Origin: Amycolatopsis saalfeldensis
GTDB taxonomy: Bacteria > Actinomycetota > Actinomycetes > Mycobacteriales > Pseudonocardiaceae
Direction of reading: 5' to 3'
DNA length: 64,000 nucleotides
Assembly: GCF_900110575.1 (NCBI RefSeq)
Contig: NZ_FOEF01000003.1
Location: 1 to 64,000 of the forward strand
The notes under the pieces are model-generated. The model made no database searches and was not told the DNA's origin. It was given only the letters and a program-made list of their open reading frames with translations. Shown here one piece after another: positions 41,753-50,546 of the stretch (positions are counted from its first letter, which is position 1; every line of letters starts with the position of its first letter). The position numbers and the translations under genes are program-made.

Positions 41753-42585
41753 CCGCGAAAGTCGCCCTGGTCACCGGCGCCACCCAGGGGCTGGGCCTGG
41801 CCCTGGCCGAAGGGCTGGCCCAGCGGCTGACCCCCGAGGACACCGTCTACCTCACCGGACGCGACCTCGGCCGCGTCACCCAGGCGGTCGCCGCCCTGCC
41901 CGGGGGCGGCGCCCGGGTCCGCGGCGAGATCCTCGACGTCGCCCACCCCGAGGCCGCCGGACGCCTCGCCGCGCAGCTGGCCGACCGGCACGGCGGGGTC
42001 GACATCGTGTTCGGCAACGCCGTCATGCGGGTCGGCCCCGGCGACGACCCGCGCACGATCGTCGACGCCTACGCCGAGGTCAACAACTTCGGCACCACCC
42101 GGCTGCTGCGGGCGTTCGCCCCGCTGCTGCGGGACAACGGCCGGCTGCTCGTCGTGGCGAGCTCCCTCGGCACCCTGCACCAGCTCGCGCCCGTGCTGCA
42201 CGACCGGTTCGCCGGACTGTCCTCATTGGACGAAGTCGACCGGCAGGTCGCCGCCTGGCGCGACGCGGTGCGCGACGGCAGCGCCCGGGCCGGGGCCTGG
42301 CCGGGGTTCGTCAACATCCCGTCCAAGATCGGCCAGGTCGCCGCCGTGCGCGCGCTGGCGCACCAGCGCCGCGAGCGGGACCTCGCTCGCGGCATCCTGC
42401 TGGCCGCCGTCTGCCCCGGCATGATGAACACCCCCACCTCCGCCCTGTGGTGGGACGTCGCCGGCGCCCCGACTCCGGCGCAGGCCGCGGCCGCGCTGCT
42501 GAAGCTCGCGTCCGGCCCGGCCGACCCCGCTCAGTACGGGCAGCTCGTGCGTGACGGCCGGACTTTGCCGTGGAGTCCCGGTTGA
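41749..42585 (+). CDS. Short-chain dehydrogenase/reductase
   Basis: A 278-residue SDR of the carbonyl-reductase-like type. The cofactor motif ALVTGATQGLGLALAEGL is complete, as is FGNAVMRVG. The catalytic serines are in VVASSLGTLHQ. The expected YxxxK is replaced by a divergent FVNIPSKIGQVAAVRALAH segment, in which the Lys remains. The start overlaps the damaged SDR (ATGA), with GGAGGA upstream. Both are presumably under the divergent LysR regulator. Confidence 0.82.
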   Translation: MTAKVALVTGATQGLGLALAEGLAQRLTPEDTVYLTGRDLGRVTQAVAALPGGGARVRGEILDVAHPEAAGRLAAQLADRHGGVDIVFGNAVMRVGPGDDPRTIVDAYAEVNNFGTTRLLRAFAPLLRDNGRLLVVASSLGTLHQLAPVLHDRFAGLSSLDEVDRQVAAWRDAVRDGSARAGAWPGFVNIPSKIGQVAAVRALAHQRRERDLARGILLAAVCPGMMNTPTSALWWDVAGAPTPAQAAAALLKLASGPADPAQYGQLVRDGRTLPWSPG

Positions 42586-42797
42586 CATTCACGAATCATC
42601 GGCGTGGTGTGGAAGAGAATCCGGGCGGTTTTCGCTTCGCCTTCGGCAATCGGCGCGGGTGGTTCGGGCAGAAGCGCGGAGCAACCAGGGCAGTTGCCGG
42701 CCGAGTTCAACTTCCGTCCCCTCCGGCGTCGTCTGGGGTTCAGGCGGTGCTGGTCGACTGAACGGCGTTCCTGACCGGCTCGCTCGTAGAGGACGAA

Positions 42798-43343
42798 GTG
42801 ACACAATTCGCACAAGGCGGGGATGGTGACCCGCTGGCCTCGTTCACCGCCGAGGTCGAGGACATCAGGGCCAAGGCCGAGGAGATGTCCGAGCGGCTGC
42901 GCACCGCCACCGGGACGGCCCGGACGCCGGACGGCGCCGTGTCCGTGACGGTCGGCGCGGCCGGGGTCCTGCAGGGGATCACGTTCGGCGCCAAGGCTTA
43001 CCACCGGCCGCCGGAGGCGCTCTCCGCGACGGTGATGCAGCTGATCGCGACCGCGCAGAAGCAGGTTTCGGCCGAGGTCTACGGCGCGTTCGGCGGACTG
43101 GTCGGCGGCCCGGACTCCGAGGCGATGTCGATCCTGCAGGAGTTCCTGCCCCAGCCGGACGAGGAGGAGGACGAGCCGGCGCCGCCCGCGCCCGCACCGC
43201 CACCTCCTCCGCCGCCGCACCAGCCGCCGCCACCTCCCGCGGCCGCATCGCCCCGTCAGCAGGAGAGCCCCCCGTCGGCCTCGCCGCGCCGCCCGCCCCG
43301 GTCGGCCCCGGTCGAGGACGACCTCGACAACAATCCTTGGTAG
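42798..43343 (+). CDS. YbaB/EbfC-like protein with Pro-rich tail
   Basis: A 181-residue protein. Residues ~10-100 resemble the YbaB nucleoid-associated fold: a helix AEVEDIRAKAEEMSERLRTA, strands DGAVSVTVGAAGVLQGITF, then a helix with AQKQVSAEVYGAF. The last ~75 residues are acidic and then almost pure Pro/Ala (PAPPPPPPPHQPPPPPAAA), ending VEDDLDNNPW. In actinobacteria such proteins commonly head WXG100/type VII effector operons. It is followed after 13 bases by an EspC-like gene. The GTG start has AGAGGA upstream. Confidence 0.8.
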   Translation: MTQFAQGGDGDPLASFTAEVEDIRAKAEEMSERLRTATGTARTPDGAVSVTVGAAGVLQGITFGAKAYHRPPEALSATVMQLIATAQKQVSAEVYGAFGGLVGGPDSEAMSILQEFLPQPDEEEDEPAPPAPAPPPPPPPHQPPPPPAAASPRQQESPPSASPRRPPRSAPVEDDLDNNPW

Positions 43344-43356
43344 AAAGGCAAAACCG

Positions 43357-43689
43357 GTGGCAGGCAACGGTTTCTCGGTTATCCCGGACGAGCTGCACAA
43401 ATTCAGCGGGTACCTCACCGGCACCACCGCGCCCGCGGTGAAGGAGGCCGCCAGCGGCGTGCACGGCGCGAACGGCTTCGACAACCAGGCGTTCGGCATC
43501 CTCCTCGCGCAGATCCTCGCCGTCCCGGCGCGGATCGCGATGGGGGTCGTCGCCGGCAACCTGGACAAGATCTCGGACGACGTCAACGCGACCGCGGACG
43601 CCACGAAAAAGGCCGCGGACGCCTACACCAACCAGGACGAAGCCGCTTCGAAAGGGCTCGGGACCTTCAAGGCGGAACTGAAACAATGA
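43357..43689 (+). CDS. EspC/WXG-like type VII secretion protein
   Basis: A 110-residue all-helical protein. FSVIPDELHKFSGYLTGTTA at the N-terminus matches the EspC-type (F-x-V-x-P-x-x-L) secretion-associated family. A C-terminal amphipathic helix, KISDDVNATADATKKAADAY, follows. It likely forms a helical-hairpin partner for the next protein. No ESX core genes (EccB/C/D, MycP) lie in the window. It overlaps the effector start by four bases (ATGA), consistent with heterodimer co-expression. Confidence 0.75.
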   Translation: MAGNGFSVIPDELHKFSGYLTGTTAPAVKEAASGVHGANGFDNQAFGILLAQILAVPARIAMGVVAGNLDKISDDVNATADATKKAADAYTNQDEAASKGLGTFKAELKQ

Positions 43690-45245
43690 CAGTCCCCATC
43701 ACGTCCTCGAATTCGACGACCGGGGCCGGCGCGATCGACAGCTGGCACAGCGTGGCCTCGGCGATCACCGAGATCAAGACCGCGCACGGGGCCGACGCGG
43801 CGGCGATCGGCGTCGAGATCGGCGTGACGGTGATCGGCGCGATCGCCGACACCGCCGCGCTGGTGCTGGACCCGCTGGCGAAGCTGGTGTCGGCCGGCCT
43901 CGGCTGGCTGATCGAGCACATCTCGTTCCTCAAGGAGCCGCTCGACCAAGTGGCCGGCGACCCGGCGGAGATCAAGAAGCTGGCCGACGAGCTGCACAAG
44001 ATCGGCGAGACGCTCCGCAACGCGGCGAAGGACCTGGACGCCACGCTCGCCGCCCAGGTCGCCAACTGGAAGGGCGACGGCTACGAGGCCTTCAAGAAGG
44101 AGGTCGAAACCCGGCGCGGGCAGATCGACGACTCCGGCCACTCCGTCGACATCGCCGGCTACGTGGTCGAGACCACGATGGCGCTGGTCACCGCGGTCCG
44201 CTCGCTGTTGCGCGACCTGATCACCACGGTGCTGGGCGACATCATCGCCACGGTGCTGGTCGGGCTGGCCATGGCGGCGTTCACTTTCGGCGCTTCGCTG
44301 GTCGCGGCGGTGGGCACGAGCGTCGCGCTGGCGGCGGCGCAGGCGGTGTCGTTCGCCGCGAAGCTGGCCAAGCTGATGGGCCTGGGGGAGCGCACCGTCG
44401 GACGGCTGGTCAAGCTTTCCGCCTCGATCAAGCCGGTCCCGAAGACCGGCGGGGCGGCGGGCCACGAGCTGACCTCGATCACCCCGCACCCGGGGGGCAC
44501 GGGCACGCCGCACACCGAGACCCCGCCCGGGACGCCGGCTCCCCACGGCGAGACGCCGGAGGGCACCCCGCCGCCGACGCCGCACGACGAGACCCCGCCG
44601 CCCACCCCGCACGACAAGACCCCGCCGGGCACCCCGCACAACGACGAAGACGACGTGCTGAACGACTGGGTGAACGCGGACAACCACTTCAACGGCCCGC
44701 ACGACCCGCCGCCGGGTCAGCACAACCCGCCGCACGAGGACACGCCCAACCCCCACGACGACACCTCCGGCACCCACGACGGCCCGCCGCCGACTCCGCA
44801 CGAGGACGCGCCGACTCCCCACGACGACACGCCGAACCCGCACGACGAGGGCACGAACACCTCCGGGGACCACACCGAGACCCCGCCGGCGAAGCCCCCG
44901 GAACCGCAGTCGCCGCTCAAGCCGTGGGAAATCAAGAAGATGAAGGCGCACGAGGACTGGCTGAAGGGCGCGAGCTGGGACAAGGTCAAGTGGGTCGAGA
45001 ACCAGTTCAAGAACAACCCGAAGCTCCAGCAGTACTACCCGGTGCTCAAGGGCCTGTCGGATGCCAAGAGCAGTAAGAACTTCGTCGGCTGGGTCGGCAA
45101 GGACTTCGTGAACATCGACAAGGCGCTCACCGACATCCAGATGCAGGCCGACGCCGCCTGGGCGGATTCGGACAAGCAGTGGCGCGAGCAGCACCCGGAC
45201 CCGGCCGGGCCCGCCCCGGCCGATTCCGGCCAGCAGAAGGCCTGA
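43686..45245 (+). CDS. WXG-module putative type VII effector with PHD-rich linker
   Basis: A 519-residue protein. The N-terminal ~215 residues hold a helical module with GLGWLIEHISFLKE (71-84), the W-x-G turn NWKGDGYEAF (127-136) and a hydrophobic hairpin around 170-215. A low-complexity linker (~270-400) repeats TPHDET/TPHDDT/NPHDE, rich in His and Asp. The C-terminal ~115 residues are a compact helical domain (WEIKKMKAHEDWLKGASWDK, WVGKDFVNIDKALTDIQMQ) that I do not recognise and that may be the active domain. The N-terminal module matches that of the Rhs protein at 50547. A terminator follows. Confidence 0.75.
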   Translation: MTVPITSSNSTTGAGAIDSWHSVASAITEIKTAHGADAAAIGVEIGVTVIGAIADTAALVLDPLAKLVSAGLGWLIEHISFLKEPLDQVAGDPAEIKKLADELHKIGETLRNAAKDLDATLAAQVANWKGDGYEAFKKEVETRRGQIDDSGHSVDIAGYVVETTMALVTAVRSLLRDLITTVLGDIIATVLVGLAMAAFTFGASLVAAVGTSVALAAAQAVSFAAKLAKLMGLGERTVGRLVKLSASIKPVPKTGGAAGHELTSITPHPGGTGTPHTETPPGTPAPHGETPEGTPPPTPHDETPPPTPHDKTPPGTPHNDEDDVLNDWVNADNHFNGPHDPPPGQHNPPHEDTPNPHDDTSGTHDGPPPTPHEDAPTPHDDTPNPHDEGTNTSGDHTETPPAKPPEPQSPLKPWEIKKMKAHEDWLKGASWDKVKWVENQFKNNPKLQQYYPVLKGLSDAKSSKNFVGWVGKDFVNIDKALTDIQMQADAAWADSDKQWREQHPDPAGPAPADSGQQKA

Positions 45246-45274
45246 CCGCCCGGTTTCCCCGCTGTACCACCGAG

Positions 45275-45313
45275 ATCCCGCTGCCGCCCGGTTTCCCCGG
45301 CCGGCAGCGGGAT
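45275..45313. terminator. Terminator after WXG-effector operon
   Basis: A perfect 12-bp stem, ATCCCGCTGCCG with its complement at 45302-45313, followed by TTCG. The loop and the region just upstream both contain the same 16-mer CCGCCCGGTTTCCCCG (45247 and 45285), a short duplication. Confidence 0.75.
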
Positions 45314-45324
45314 TTCGCGTCTTC

Positions 45325-45366
45325 GTGAGAGCGCACTTGCATGAACGTGTGCGAGTCATCTACAGT
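45325..45366 (+). promoter_or_regulatory. Hydrolase promoter with TetR operator
   Basis: GTGAGAGCGCACTTGCAT at 45325-45342 matches 16 of 18 bases of the site upstream of the TetR gene at 46977. Within it TTGCAT (45337-45342), an 18-base spacer and TACAGT (45361-45366) form a good promoter for the hydrolase. The operator covers the -35. Confidence 0.7.
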
Positions 45367-45400
45367 CATGCGAGTCAGCTCTTACGAAGGGGATTCACCG

Positions 45401-46225
45401 ATGACCGCCTCAGCCACCACCAGCCGTACCCGGACCATCGACCTGGCTGACGGCTTGTCCGTCACCGTCCACGAGTTCGGCGAGAACACCGACGGGCAGG
45501 CCGTGCTCGTGCTGCACGGCGGCGCCGGGCCCCGCTCGGTGGCCGGTCTCGCGACCGCGATGTCCGAGCACGTGTACACCGTCGCCCCGATCCACCCCGG
45601 TTTCGACGGCACGCCGCGGCCGGAGTGGGCGGACAGCTACGAAGACCTGGCCTGGGCTTACCTGGACCTGCTCGACCGGCTCGACCTGAACGGGGTCATG
45701 GTGATCGGCAACTCCCTCGGCGGCCAGATCGCCACCGAGATGGCGCTGCGCGACACCCGCGGCCGCGTGGGCTGCCTGGTCCTGCTCAACGCGTCGGGAC
45801 CGCAGCCTGACGACGAGGCTGACATCGTCGACATCCGGACCATTCCGCCGCTGGAAATCGGCGGGCTGTCCTTCGCGAACGCGGCGTTCCGTCCGGACAT
45901 GACGAAGCTGACCGACGAGCAGCGGGCCGGCCTGGCCGCGAACCAGAAGACCCAGGCCCGGTACGCGGGCGAAAACTTCCTCTACGACCCGAAGATCCGC
46001 CGCCGCCTGCACCGCGTCACGATGCCGGTGCTGGTGGTCTGGGGCGAGCAGGACGGCATCTTCACCGCCCGCTACGGCCGCACGTACGCGGACGCGTTCC
46101 CGAACAGCCGCTTCGTGCCGGTCGAGGGCGCCGGGCACTTCCCGCAGATCGAGCAGCTCGGCGCCACCCTCGGTGCCATCGGCGATTTCGTCGACACCGT
46201 GGTGAAGCCGGACGAGAACGCCTGA
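45401..46225 (+). CDS. Alpha/beta hydrolase
   Basis: A 274-residue hydrolase. The oxyanion motif is VLHGGAGPRS, the nucleophile elbow is VIGNSLGGQIA (Ser about 104), the acid is in VVWGEQDGIF and the catalytic His is in EGAGHFPQIE. There is no signal peptide, so it is cytoplasmic. Homologues act on small esters, C-C bonds or epoxides; the substrate is unknown. The ATG at 45401 has AAGGGG at about eight bases. It is convergent with a TetR gene that carries the same operator, indicating a two-gene regulated unit. Confidence 0.88.
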   Translation: MTASATTSRTRTIDLADGLSVTVHEFGENTDGQAVLVLHGGAGPRSVAGLATAMSEHVYTVAPIHPGFDGTPRPEWADSYEDLAWAYLDLLDRLDLNGVMVIGNSLGGQIATEMALRDTRGRVGCLVLLNASGPQPDDEADIVDIRTIPPLEIGGLSFANAAFRPDMTKLTDEQRAGLAANQKTQARYAGENFLYDPKIRRRLHRVTMPVLVVWGEQDGIFTARYGRTYADAFPNSRFVPVEGAGHFPQIEQLGATLGAIGDFVDTVVKPDENA

Positions 46226-46235
46226 TCACCCGTCT

Positions 46236-46274
46236 CGCCGCGCCGGGGGCTGTGCCGCCCCGGCGCGGCGTTTT
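46236..46274. terminator. Strong terminator between hydrolase and TetR
   Basis: A perfect 13-bp stem, CGCCGCGCCGGGG with its complement at 46258-46270, a nine-base loop, then TTTT. It serves the rightward hydrolase transcript and possibly the convergent TetR. Confidence 0.85.
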
Positions 46275-46308
46275 CGTGTCCAGGCAAGGAAACCGCCGCC
46301 CCGAGGCC

Positions 46309-46929
46309 TCACTTCTTTCGCTTACGCCGTCCCGGGTTCTCCTGGGCGAAGGCCCGGGTGAGCGTGGCCGCCGTGGCGACGGCGCTGGCGATCGCGTCCT
46401 CTGGGGCCAGCCCGGCCAGGTCGATCAGGGTGAACAGCGCCTCGGCGCTGACGACCACCGCCAGGCTGCGGTGCAACTGCGTCAGCGCGGGGCTGTCCGG
46501 GTCGTGGGTCGCGGCCAGCGGGGCCAGCGCGTCTTCGATCAGGCCGAACCGCAGGCCCGGGCGGGCGGCGGGGCCCGGCCGGGCGACGGTGGCGGCGATC
46601 ATCGCGCGCACCACGCCCTGGCGCGCGAGCACGTGCCGCAGCAGGAACTCGGCCGCGGCCGCCACCCGTTCGACCGGGTCTTCGGAGCCCTCGACCGACG
46701 CCAGCGCTTCGGCCGACGTGGGCAGCTGGCCGGCGATCGCCTCCTTCAGCAGGCTGGCCAGGTCCGGGAAGTAGCGGTACGCGGTCGCTTCGGAAACCAG
46801 GGCCGCCTTGGCGATCTCGGGCATGGTCACCTCGCGGCCGGTGCGGCTCAGCTCGGCCGCGGCCGACACGATCGCGCGGTGCGTGCGCAGCTTCTGGTTC
46901 ACGCGGCCACTGGTGGTCGGCTCGGTCAT
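46309..46929 (-). CDS. TetR family transcriptional regulator
   Basis: A 206-residue regulator. The helix-turn-helix is VSAAAELSRTGREVTMPEIA then KAALVSEATAYRYFPDLASL. The C-terminus ends in a very basic tail (NPGRRKRKK). The ATG follows GAAGGGGCGAGCG. An 18-bp site upstream of its start also occurs at the hydrolase promoter, so it is predicted to repress itself and the hydrolase. Confidence 0.87.
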   Translation of the reverse strand: MTEPTTSGRVNQKLRTHRAIVSAAAELSRTGREVTMPEIAKAALVSEATAYRYFPDLASLLKEAIAGQLPTSAEALASVEGSEDPVERVAAAAEFLLRHVLARQGVVRAMIAATVARPGPAARPGLRFGLIEDALAPLAATHDPDSPALTQLHRSLAVVVSAEALFTLIDLAGLAPEDAIASAVATAATLTRAFAQENPGRRKRKK

Positions 46930-46976
46930 CGCTCGCCCCTTCCGTCTGCGGCCAGTTTAGCGGGTCGACTCCGACA

Positions 46977-46994
46977 ATGAGAGCACACTTGCAT
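46977..46994. promoter_or_regulatory. TetR operator upstream of the regulator gene
   Basis: ATGAGAGCACACTTGCAT, with a partial dyad (ATG-N2-AG … CT-N2-CAT), lies 48 bases upstream of the TetR ATG. It is nearly the same as the site at 45325. It directly abuts a possible minus-strand -10, TATTAT, at 46998-46993. Confidence 0.65.
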
Positions 46995-47132
46995 AATAGG
47001 CGATTCGCCCACGGCCGATGAGCCCCCTCGTTCGCGCGGTCGAGGCCGGGCCCGCGAGTTCGTCCTCGAGGCCGATCACCGCCGGCGCCCGGTTGCGGAG
47101 ACTGGGCGGACAAGCCGAAGGAGGCCCATCCC

Positions 47133-47393
47133 ATGTCCCGTGTGTTGCGTGACAAAACCGAAGTGTCCTGGAATCGCCTGGTCCCGCGAACGGTCGGCCG
47201 GGCCTGGTTCAACGTCGCGCTGGCCGTCGCCGCGGTCGGCTTCATCGCCGCCTCGTTCATCGTCAGCTACGACGGGCGCTGGCAGACCGGCGTCCCGTTC
47301 GGGGTGGCGCTGGTGTGCTCCCTGACGCTCGTCCCGCGGGCGATCGCGGGGCTCGTGATCCTGCGGCGGGAGGCCGCCGCCCGCGATCGGTGA
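47133..47393 (+). CDS. Small YiaA/B-like membrane protein
   Basis: An 86-residue protein with a soluble N-terminus containing KTEVSWNRLVPRTVGRAW. Two hydrophobic helices follow, FNVALAVAAVGFIAASFIV and GVPFGVALVCSLTLVPRAIA, and a charged tail. Resemblance to the YiaAB two-helix domain is suggestive only. GGAGG precedes the ATG by about ten bases. It stands alone; the 213 bases to the next gene hold no recognisable feature. Confidence 0.7.
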   Translation: MSRVLRDKTEVSWNRLVPRTVGRAWFNVALAVAAVGFIAASFIVSYDGRWQTGVPFGVALVCSLTLVPRAIAGLVILRREAAARDR

Positions 47394-47606
47394 GCCAAGC
47401 GGTTCAGGAGCGATCGGTGGATCGGTTGGCGGATCTCGGACGTTCCGCTGGTCAGCGCCCCGGCCGGTCACCCACAGGCGTGGACGGCGGCGGGCCGCCC
47501 ATCGGCGGCGCCCGCCGCGGCGAATGACCGGTGATCCACGAGCACGGGCCGGCCGGCCCGCGCCGGGGATCGGTCCGCTGTTCGACCGAGGAGAAGGAGC
47601 ACCACT

Positions 47607-47861
47607 GTGAGCACACTTCGCCGTCGTTTTCTCGCGGGGGCCGTCGTGCCGGCCGCGGCACTCGGTTTGCTGTTCGCCGTGCCCGGCCCGGCGTTCGCCT
47701 CGACCACGGCCGCGCCGCCGGCGGCCGAATCCGTCACCGGCCACGGCCACCACCGCGGCTCGGGCCTGGACCTGAGCATCCTGCTCGGCCTCCACCTCGG
47801 CCTCGGCGGGCACTGGCACGGCGGGCACTGCGGCCTGCTCGGCTGTTACCTCGACGACTGA
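47607..47861 (+). CDS. Small secreted His/Gly-rich protein
   Basis: An 84-residue product. A typical signal peptide, RRRFLAGAVVPAAALGLLFA, with a VPGPAFA-S cleavage site near residue 31, leaves a mature chain of about 53 residues. That chain is rich in His and Gly (TGHGHHRGSGL, GGHWHGGHCGLLGCYLDD), with two cysteines five residues apart. Metal binding or a surface role is conceivable. The GTG start has a strong GAGGAGAAGGAG region upstream, and a strong terminator follows. No family is recognised. Confidence 0.7.
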   Translation: MSTLRRRFLAGAVVPAAALGLLFAVPGPAFASTTAAPPAAESVTGHGHHRGSGLDLSILLGLHLGLGGHWHGGHCGLLGCYLDD

Positions 47862-47896
47862 CGACACCGCACGGCTCCCTCCCCAATGGCGGTTCA

Positions 47897-47940
47897 CGAA
47901 GCGGGGCAACGGGTTTCGCACCCGTTGCCCCGCTTCGTTT
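47897..47940. terminator. Perfect 18-bp hairpin terminator
   Basis: CGAAGCGGGGCAACGGGT pairs perfectly with 47920-47937 across a TTCGC loop and is followed by TTT. It ends the transcript of the small secreted protein. Confidence 0.9.
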
Positions 47941-47954
47941 CGTCTGCGCGCCGA

Positions 47955-48071
47955 TCAGTCGAAGGTGAAGGAGTAGGCCTGCAAGCCCGGGCTCAGGGTG
48001 AGCGACAGCTGTCCACTGTGGATTTCCGACCTCCGGGTCAGCCGGTAGCGGTTCGGGGCCCGCCCCCCGCC
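47955..48071 (-). pseudogene. Possible C-terminal gene fragment
   Basis: A 38-codon open frame ends [20 protein letters not shown], then SPGLQAYSFTFD and a stop. The alternating pattern resembles the terminal beta-sandwich of secreted glycoside hydrolases (…LTLPPxSAxxFTF). It has no start and begins just after an in-frame stop. Treat it as a doubtful remnant. A 7-bp hairpin (48066-48085) separates it from the ATPase gene. Confidence 0.25.
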
Positions 48072-48115
48072 TCAGAACAGGCGGGCCTGCCGTCACCGTG
48101 CGTAGAGTCAGGCCC

Positions 48116-50506
48116 ATGCCAGGGGAAGAAGGCCTGTTCACCGAGGGTGTCACGCAGGGGCTGAGCGCCGCCGAAGTGGCGGAGCGGATCGCCGGGGGGC
48201 GGACCAACGACGTGCCCTCGCGGGTGAGCCGCGGCAGCTGGGAGATCGTGCGGGCGAACGTGTTCACCCGGATCAACGCGATCTTCGGGGTGCTGGCGGT
48301 GATCATCTTTTCCACCGGGTACCTGCTCGACGGGTTGTTCGCCGGGCTGATCGTGGCCAACAGCGTGGTCGGGATCGTGCAGGAGCTGCGGGCGAAGCGG
48401 ACGCTGGACCGGCTGGTGATCGTCGGGCAGGTGCGCCCGACCGTGCGGCGGGACGGCGTGAGCCGGGAGGTGCCGCCGGGGGAGCTGGTCGTCGACGACG
48501 TGGTCGAGGTCGGCGCGGGGGACCAGATCGTGGTGGACGGCGAGGTGCTGGCGGCGGAAGCCCTCGAGGTGGACGAGTCGCTGCTCACCGGCGAGTCGGA
48601 CCCGGTCGTCAAGCATCCGGGCGAAGAGGTCATGTCGGGCAGCTTCGTGGTGGCGGGCAGCGGGGCGTACCGGGCGACGAAGGTGGGCCGGGAGTCCTAC
48701 GCGGTGCGGCTGGCCGAGGAGGCCGGGCAGTTCACCCTCGTCGATTCCGAGCTGCGGCGGGGGATCGACAAGATCCTGAAGGTCGTCACCTACGTGCTGG
48801 TGCCCGCCGGCGCGCTGTCGATCTACAACCAGCTTTCCGGCTCGCAGGCCCTGCCCGACGCGCTCCGCGGAATGGTGGCCGCGCTGGTCCCGATGGTGCC
48901 GGAGGGCCTGATCCTGCTGACCTCGGTCGCGTTCGCGGTCGGCGTCGTGCGGCTGGGCGGGCGGCAGTGCCTGGTCAACGAGCTGCCCGCGATCGAGGGG
49001 CTGGCGCGGGTGGACGTCGTGTGCGCCGACAAGACCGGCACGCTCACGGAGAACGCGATGCGGCTGGCGGAGGTGCGGCCGCTCGGCGAGCCGGACGTCG
49101 CCCCCGAGACCGTGCTGGCCGCGCTGGCCGCCGCGGACCCCCGCCCGAACGCCAGCCTGCTGGCGATCGCGGAGGCGAGCCCGCCCGCGCCCGGCTGGAC
49201 CGCGGGGTCGGTGACGCCGTTCTCCTCCGCGCGCAAATGGAGCGGCGCGAGCTTCGGCGAGCACGGCGACTGGGTGCTCGGCGCGCCCGACGTGCTGCTG
49301 GACGCGGGCTCGGCGGAGCGCGCGGAGGCGGAGCGGATCGGCGCGCGCGGGCTGCGGGTGCTGTTGCTCGGCCGGGCCGGCCCGGCGGCCGGCGCGCCGG
49401 GCGGCGTGACCCCGGTGGCGCTGGTCGTGCTGGAGCAGAAGATCCGCGACGACGCGCGCGAGACGTTGGACTACTTCGCCGAGCAGGGTGTCGCGGTCAA
49501 GGTGATCTCCGGTGACAACGCCGTTTCCGTCGGCGCGGTCGCCCGCACGCTGGGGCTGCCCGGTGCCGACACTCCGGTGGACGCCCGGACGCTGCCCGAA
49601 GACCCCGGACAGCTGGCCGGGGAGCTGGAAGGCGCCGCCGTGTTCGGCCGCGTCACCCCGGCCCAGAAACGGGCCATGGTCGCGGCCCTGCAATCGCGCG
49701 GGCACACGGTCGCGATGACCGGCGACGGCGTCAACGACGTGCTCGCGCTCAAGGACGCGGACGTCGGTGTGGCGATGGGCGCGGGCAGCCCGGCCACCCG
49801 CTCGGTGGCGCAGATAGTCTTGCTGGACAACGCTTTCGCGACCTTGCCGTACGTCGTGGGCGAAGGACGGCGGGTGATCGGCAACATCGAGCGGGTCGCC
49901 AGCCTGTTCCTCACCAAGACGGTCTATTCGGTGCTGCTGGCCCTGATCGTGGGCGTCCCCGGCCTGATCGGCTACGACGCGGTGCCGTACCCGTTCCTGC
50001 CCCGGCACGTCACGATCGTCGGCTGGTTCACCATCGGCCTGCCCGCCTTCGTGCTGTCGCTGGCGCCCAACAACGATCGGGCCCGCGGCGGGTTCGTGGG
50101 CCGGGTGCTGCGGACGGCGGTGCCGGCCGGGATCGTGATCGGGGCCGCCTCCTTCACCGCGTACGTCCTGGTGCATTCCGGCGCGACCGACCAGGTCCAG
50201 GCGAGCACGACCGCGCTGATCACGGTGATGGCGCTCGCGCTGTGGGTGCTGGGTGTCGTCGCCCGGCCGTACACCTGGTGGAAGGCCGGGCTGGTCGCGG
50301 CGATGGTCCTGATCTCCGGGCTGATGTTCGTGGTGCCGCTGAGCCGGCGCCTTTTCCTGCTGGACCCGGGCAACGGCGCGTACACGCTGACCGCGCTGGC
50401 CTGCGCCGCGGCGGGCATCGTCCTGATCGAACTCAGCCGCTGGATCGCCGGCGGGCTGCGTCGGGACCGGCCCGCGGCGGCTGCTAATTTCGACGGCGGC
50501 CGATGA
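48116..50506 (+). CDS. ctpE: P-type cation ATPase, CtpE-like
   Basis: A 796-residue P-type ATPase. In order: an actuator domain with LTGESDPV, helix 4 with [11 protein letters not shown] (PEGL in place of PEGT/PEAL), the phosphorylation motif [11 protein letters not shown] (Asp305), a short nucleotide domain ([22 protein letters not shown]) and [18 protein letters not shown]. Three helix pairs follow. PEGL and the small N-domain are typical of mycobacterial CtpE, reported to take up calcium. The ATG at 48116 is preferred; a GTG at 48098 is possible. It is followed after 40 bases by the Rhs gene on the same strand. Confidence 0.88.
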   Translation: MPGEEGLFTEGVTQGLSAAEVAERIAGGRTNDVPSRVSRGSWEIVRANVFTRINAIFGVLAVIIFSTGYLLDGLFAGLIVANSVVGIVQELRAKRTLDRLVIVGQVRPTVRRDGVSREVPPGELVVDDVVEVGAGDQIVVDGEVLAAEALEVDESLLTGESDPVVKHPGEEVMSGSFVVAGSGAYRATKVGRESYAVRLAEEAGQFTLVDSELRRGIDKILKVVTYVLVPAGALSIYNQLSGSQALPDALRGMVAALVPMVPEGLILLTSVAFAVGVVRLGGRQCLVNELPAIEGLARVDVVCADKTGTLTENAMRLAEVRPLGEPDVAPETVLAALAAADPRPNASLLAIAEASPPAPGWTAGSVTPFSSARKWSGASFGEHGDWVLGAPDVLLDAGSAERAEAERIGARGLRVLLLGRAGPAAGAPGGVTPVALVVLEQKIRDDARETLDYFAEQGVAVKVISGDNAVSVGAVARTLGLPGADTPVDARTLPEDPGQLAGELEGAAVFGRVTPAQKRAMVAALQSRGHTVAMTGDGVNDVLALKDADVGVAMGAGSPATRSVAQIVLLDNAFATLPYVVGEGRRVIGNIERVASLFLTKTVYSVLLALIVGVPGLIGYDAVPYPFLPRHVTIVGWFTIGLPAFVLSLAPNNDRARGGFVGRVLRTAVPAGIVIGAASFTAYVLVHSGATDQVQASTTALITVMALALWVLGVVARPYTWWKAGLVAAMVLISGLMFVVPLSRRLFLLDPGNGAYTLTALACAAAGIVLIELSRWIAGGLRRDRPAAAANFDGGR

Positions 50507-50546
50507 TCGCCGGCGCTGCCGGTTTACCTGGGTGGAGTTTCGAGTC

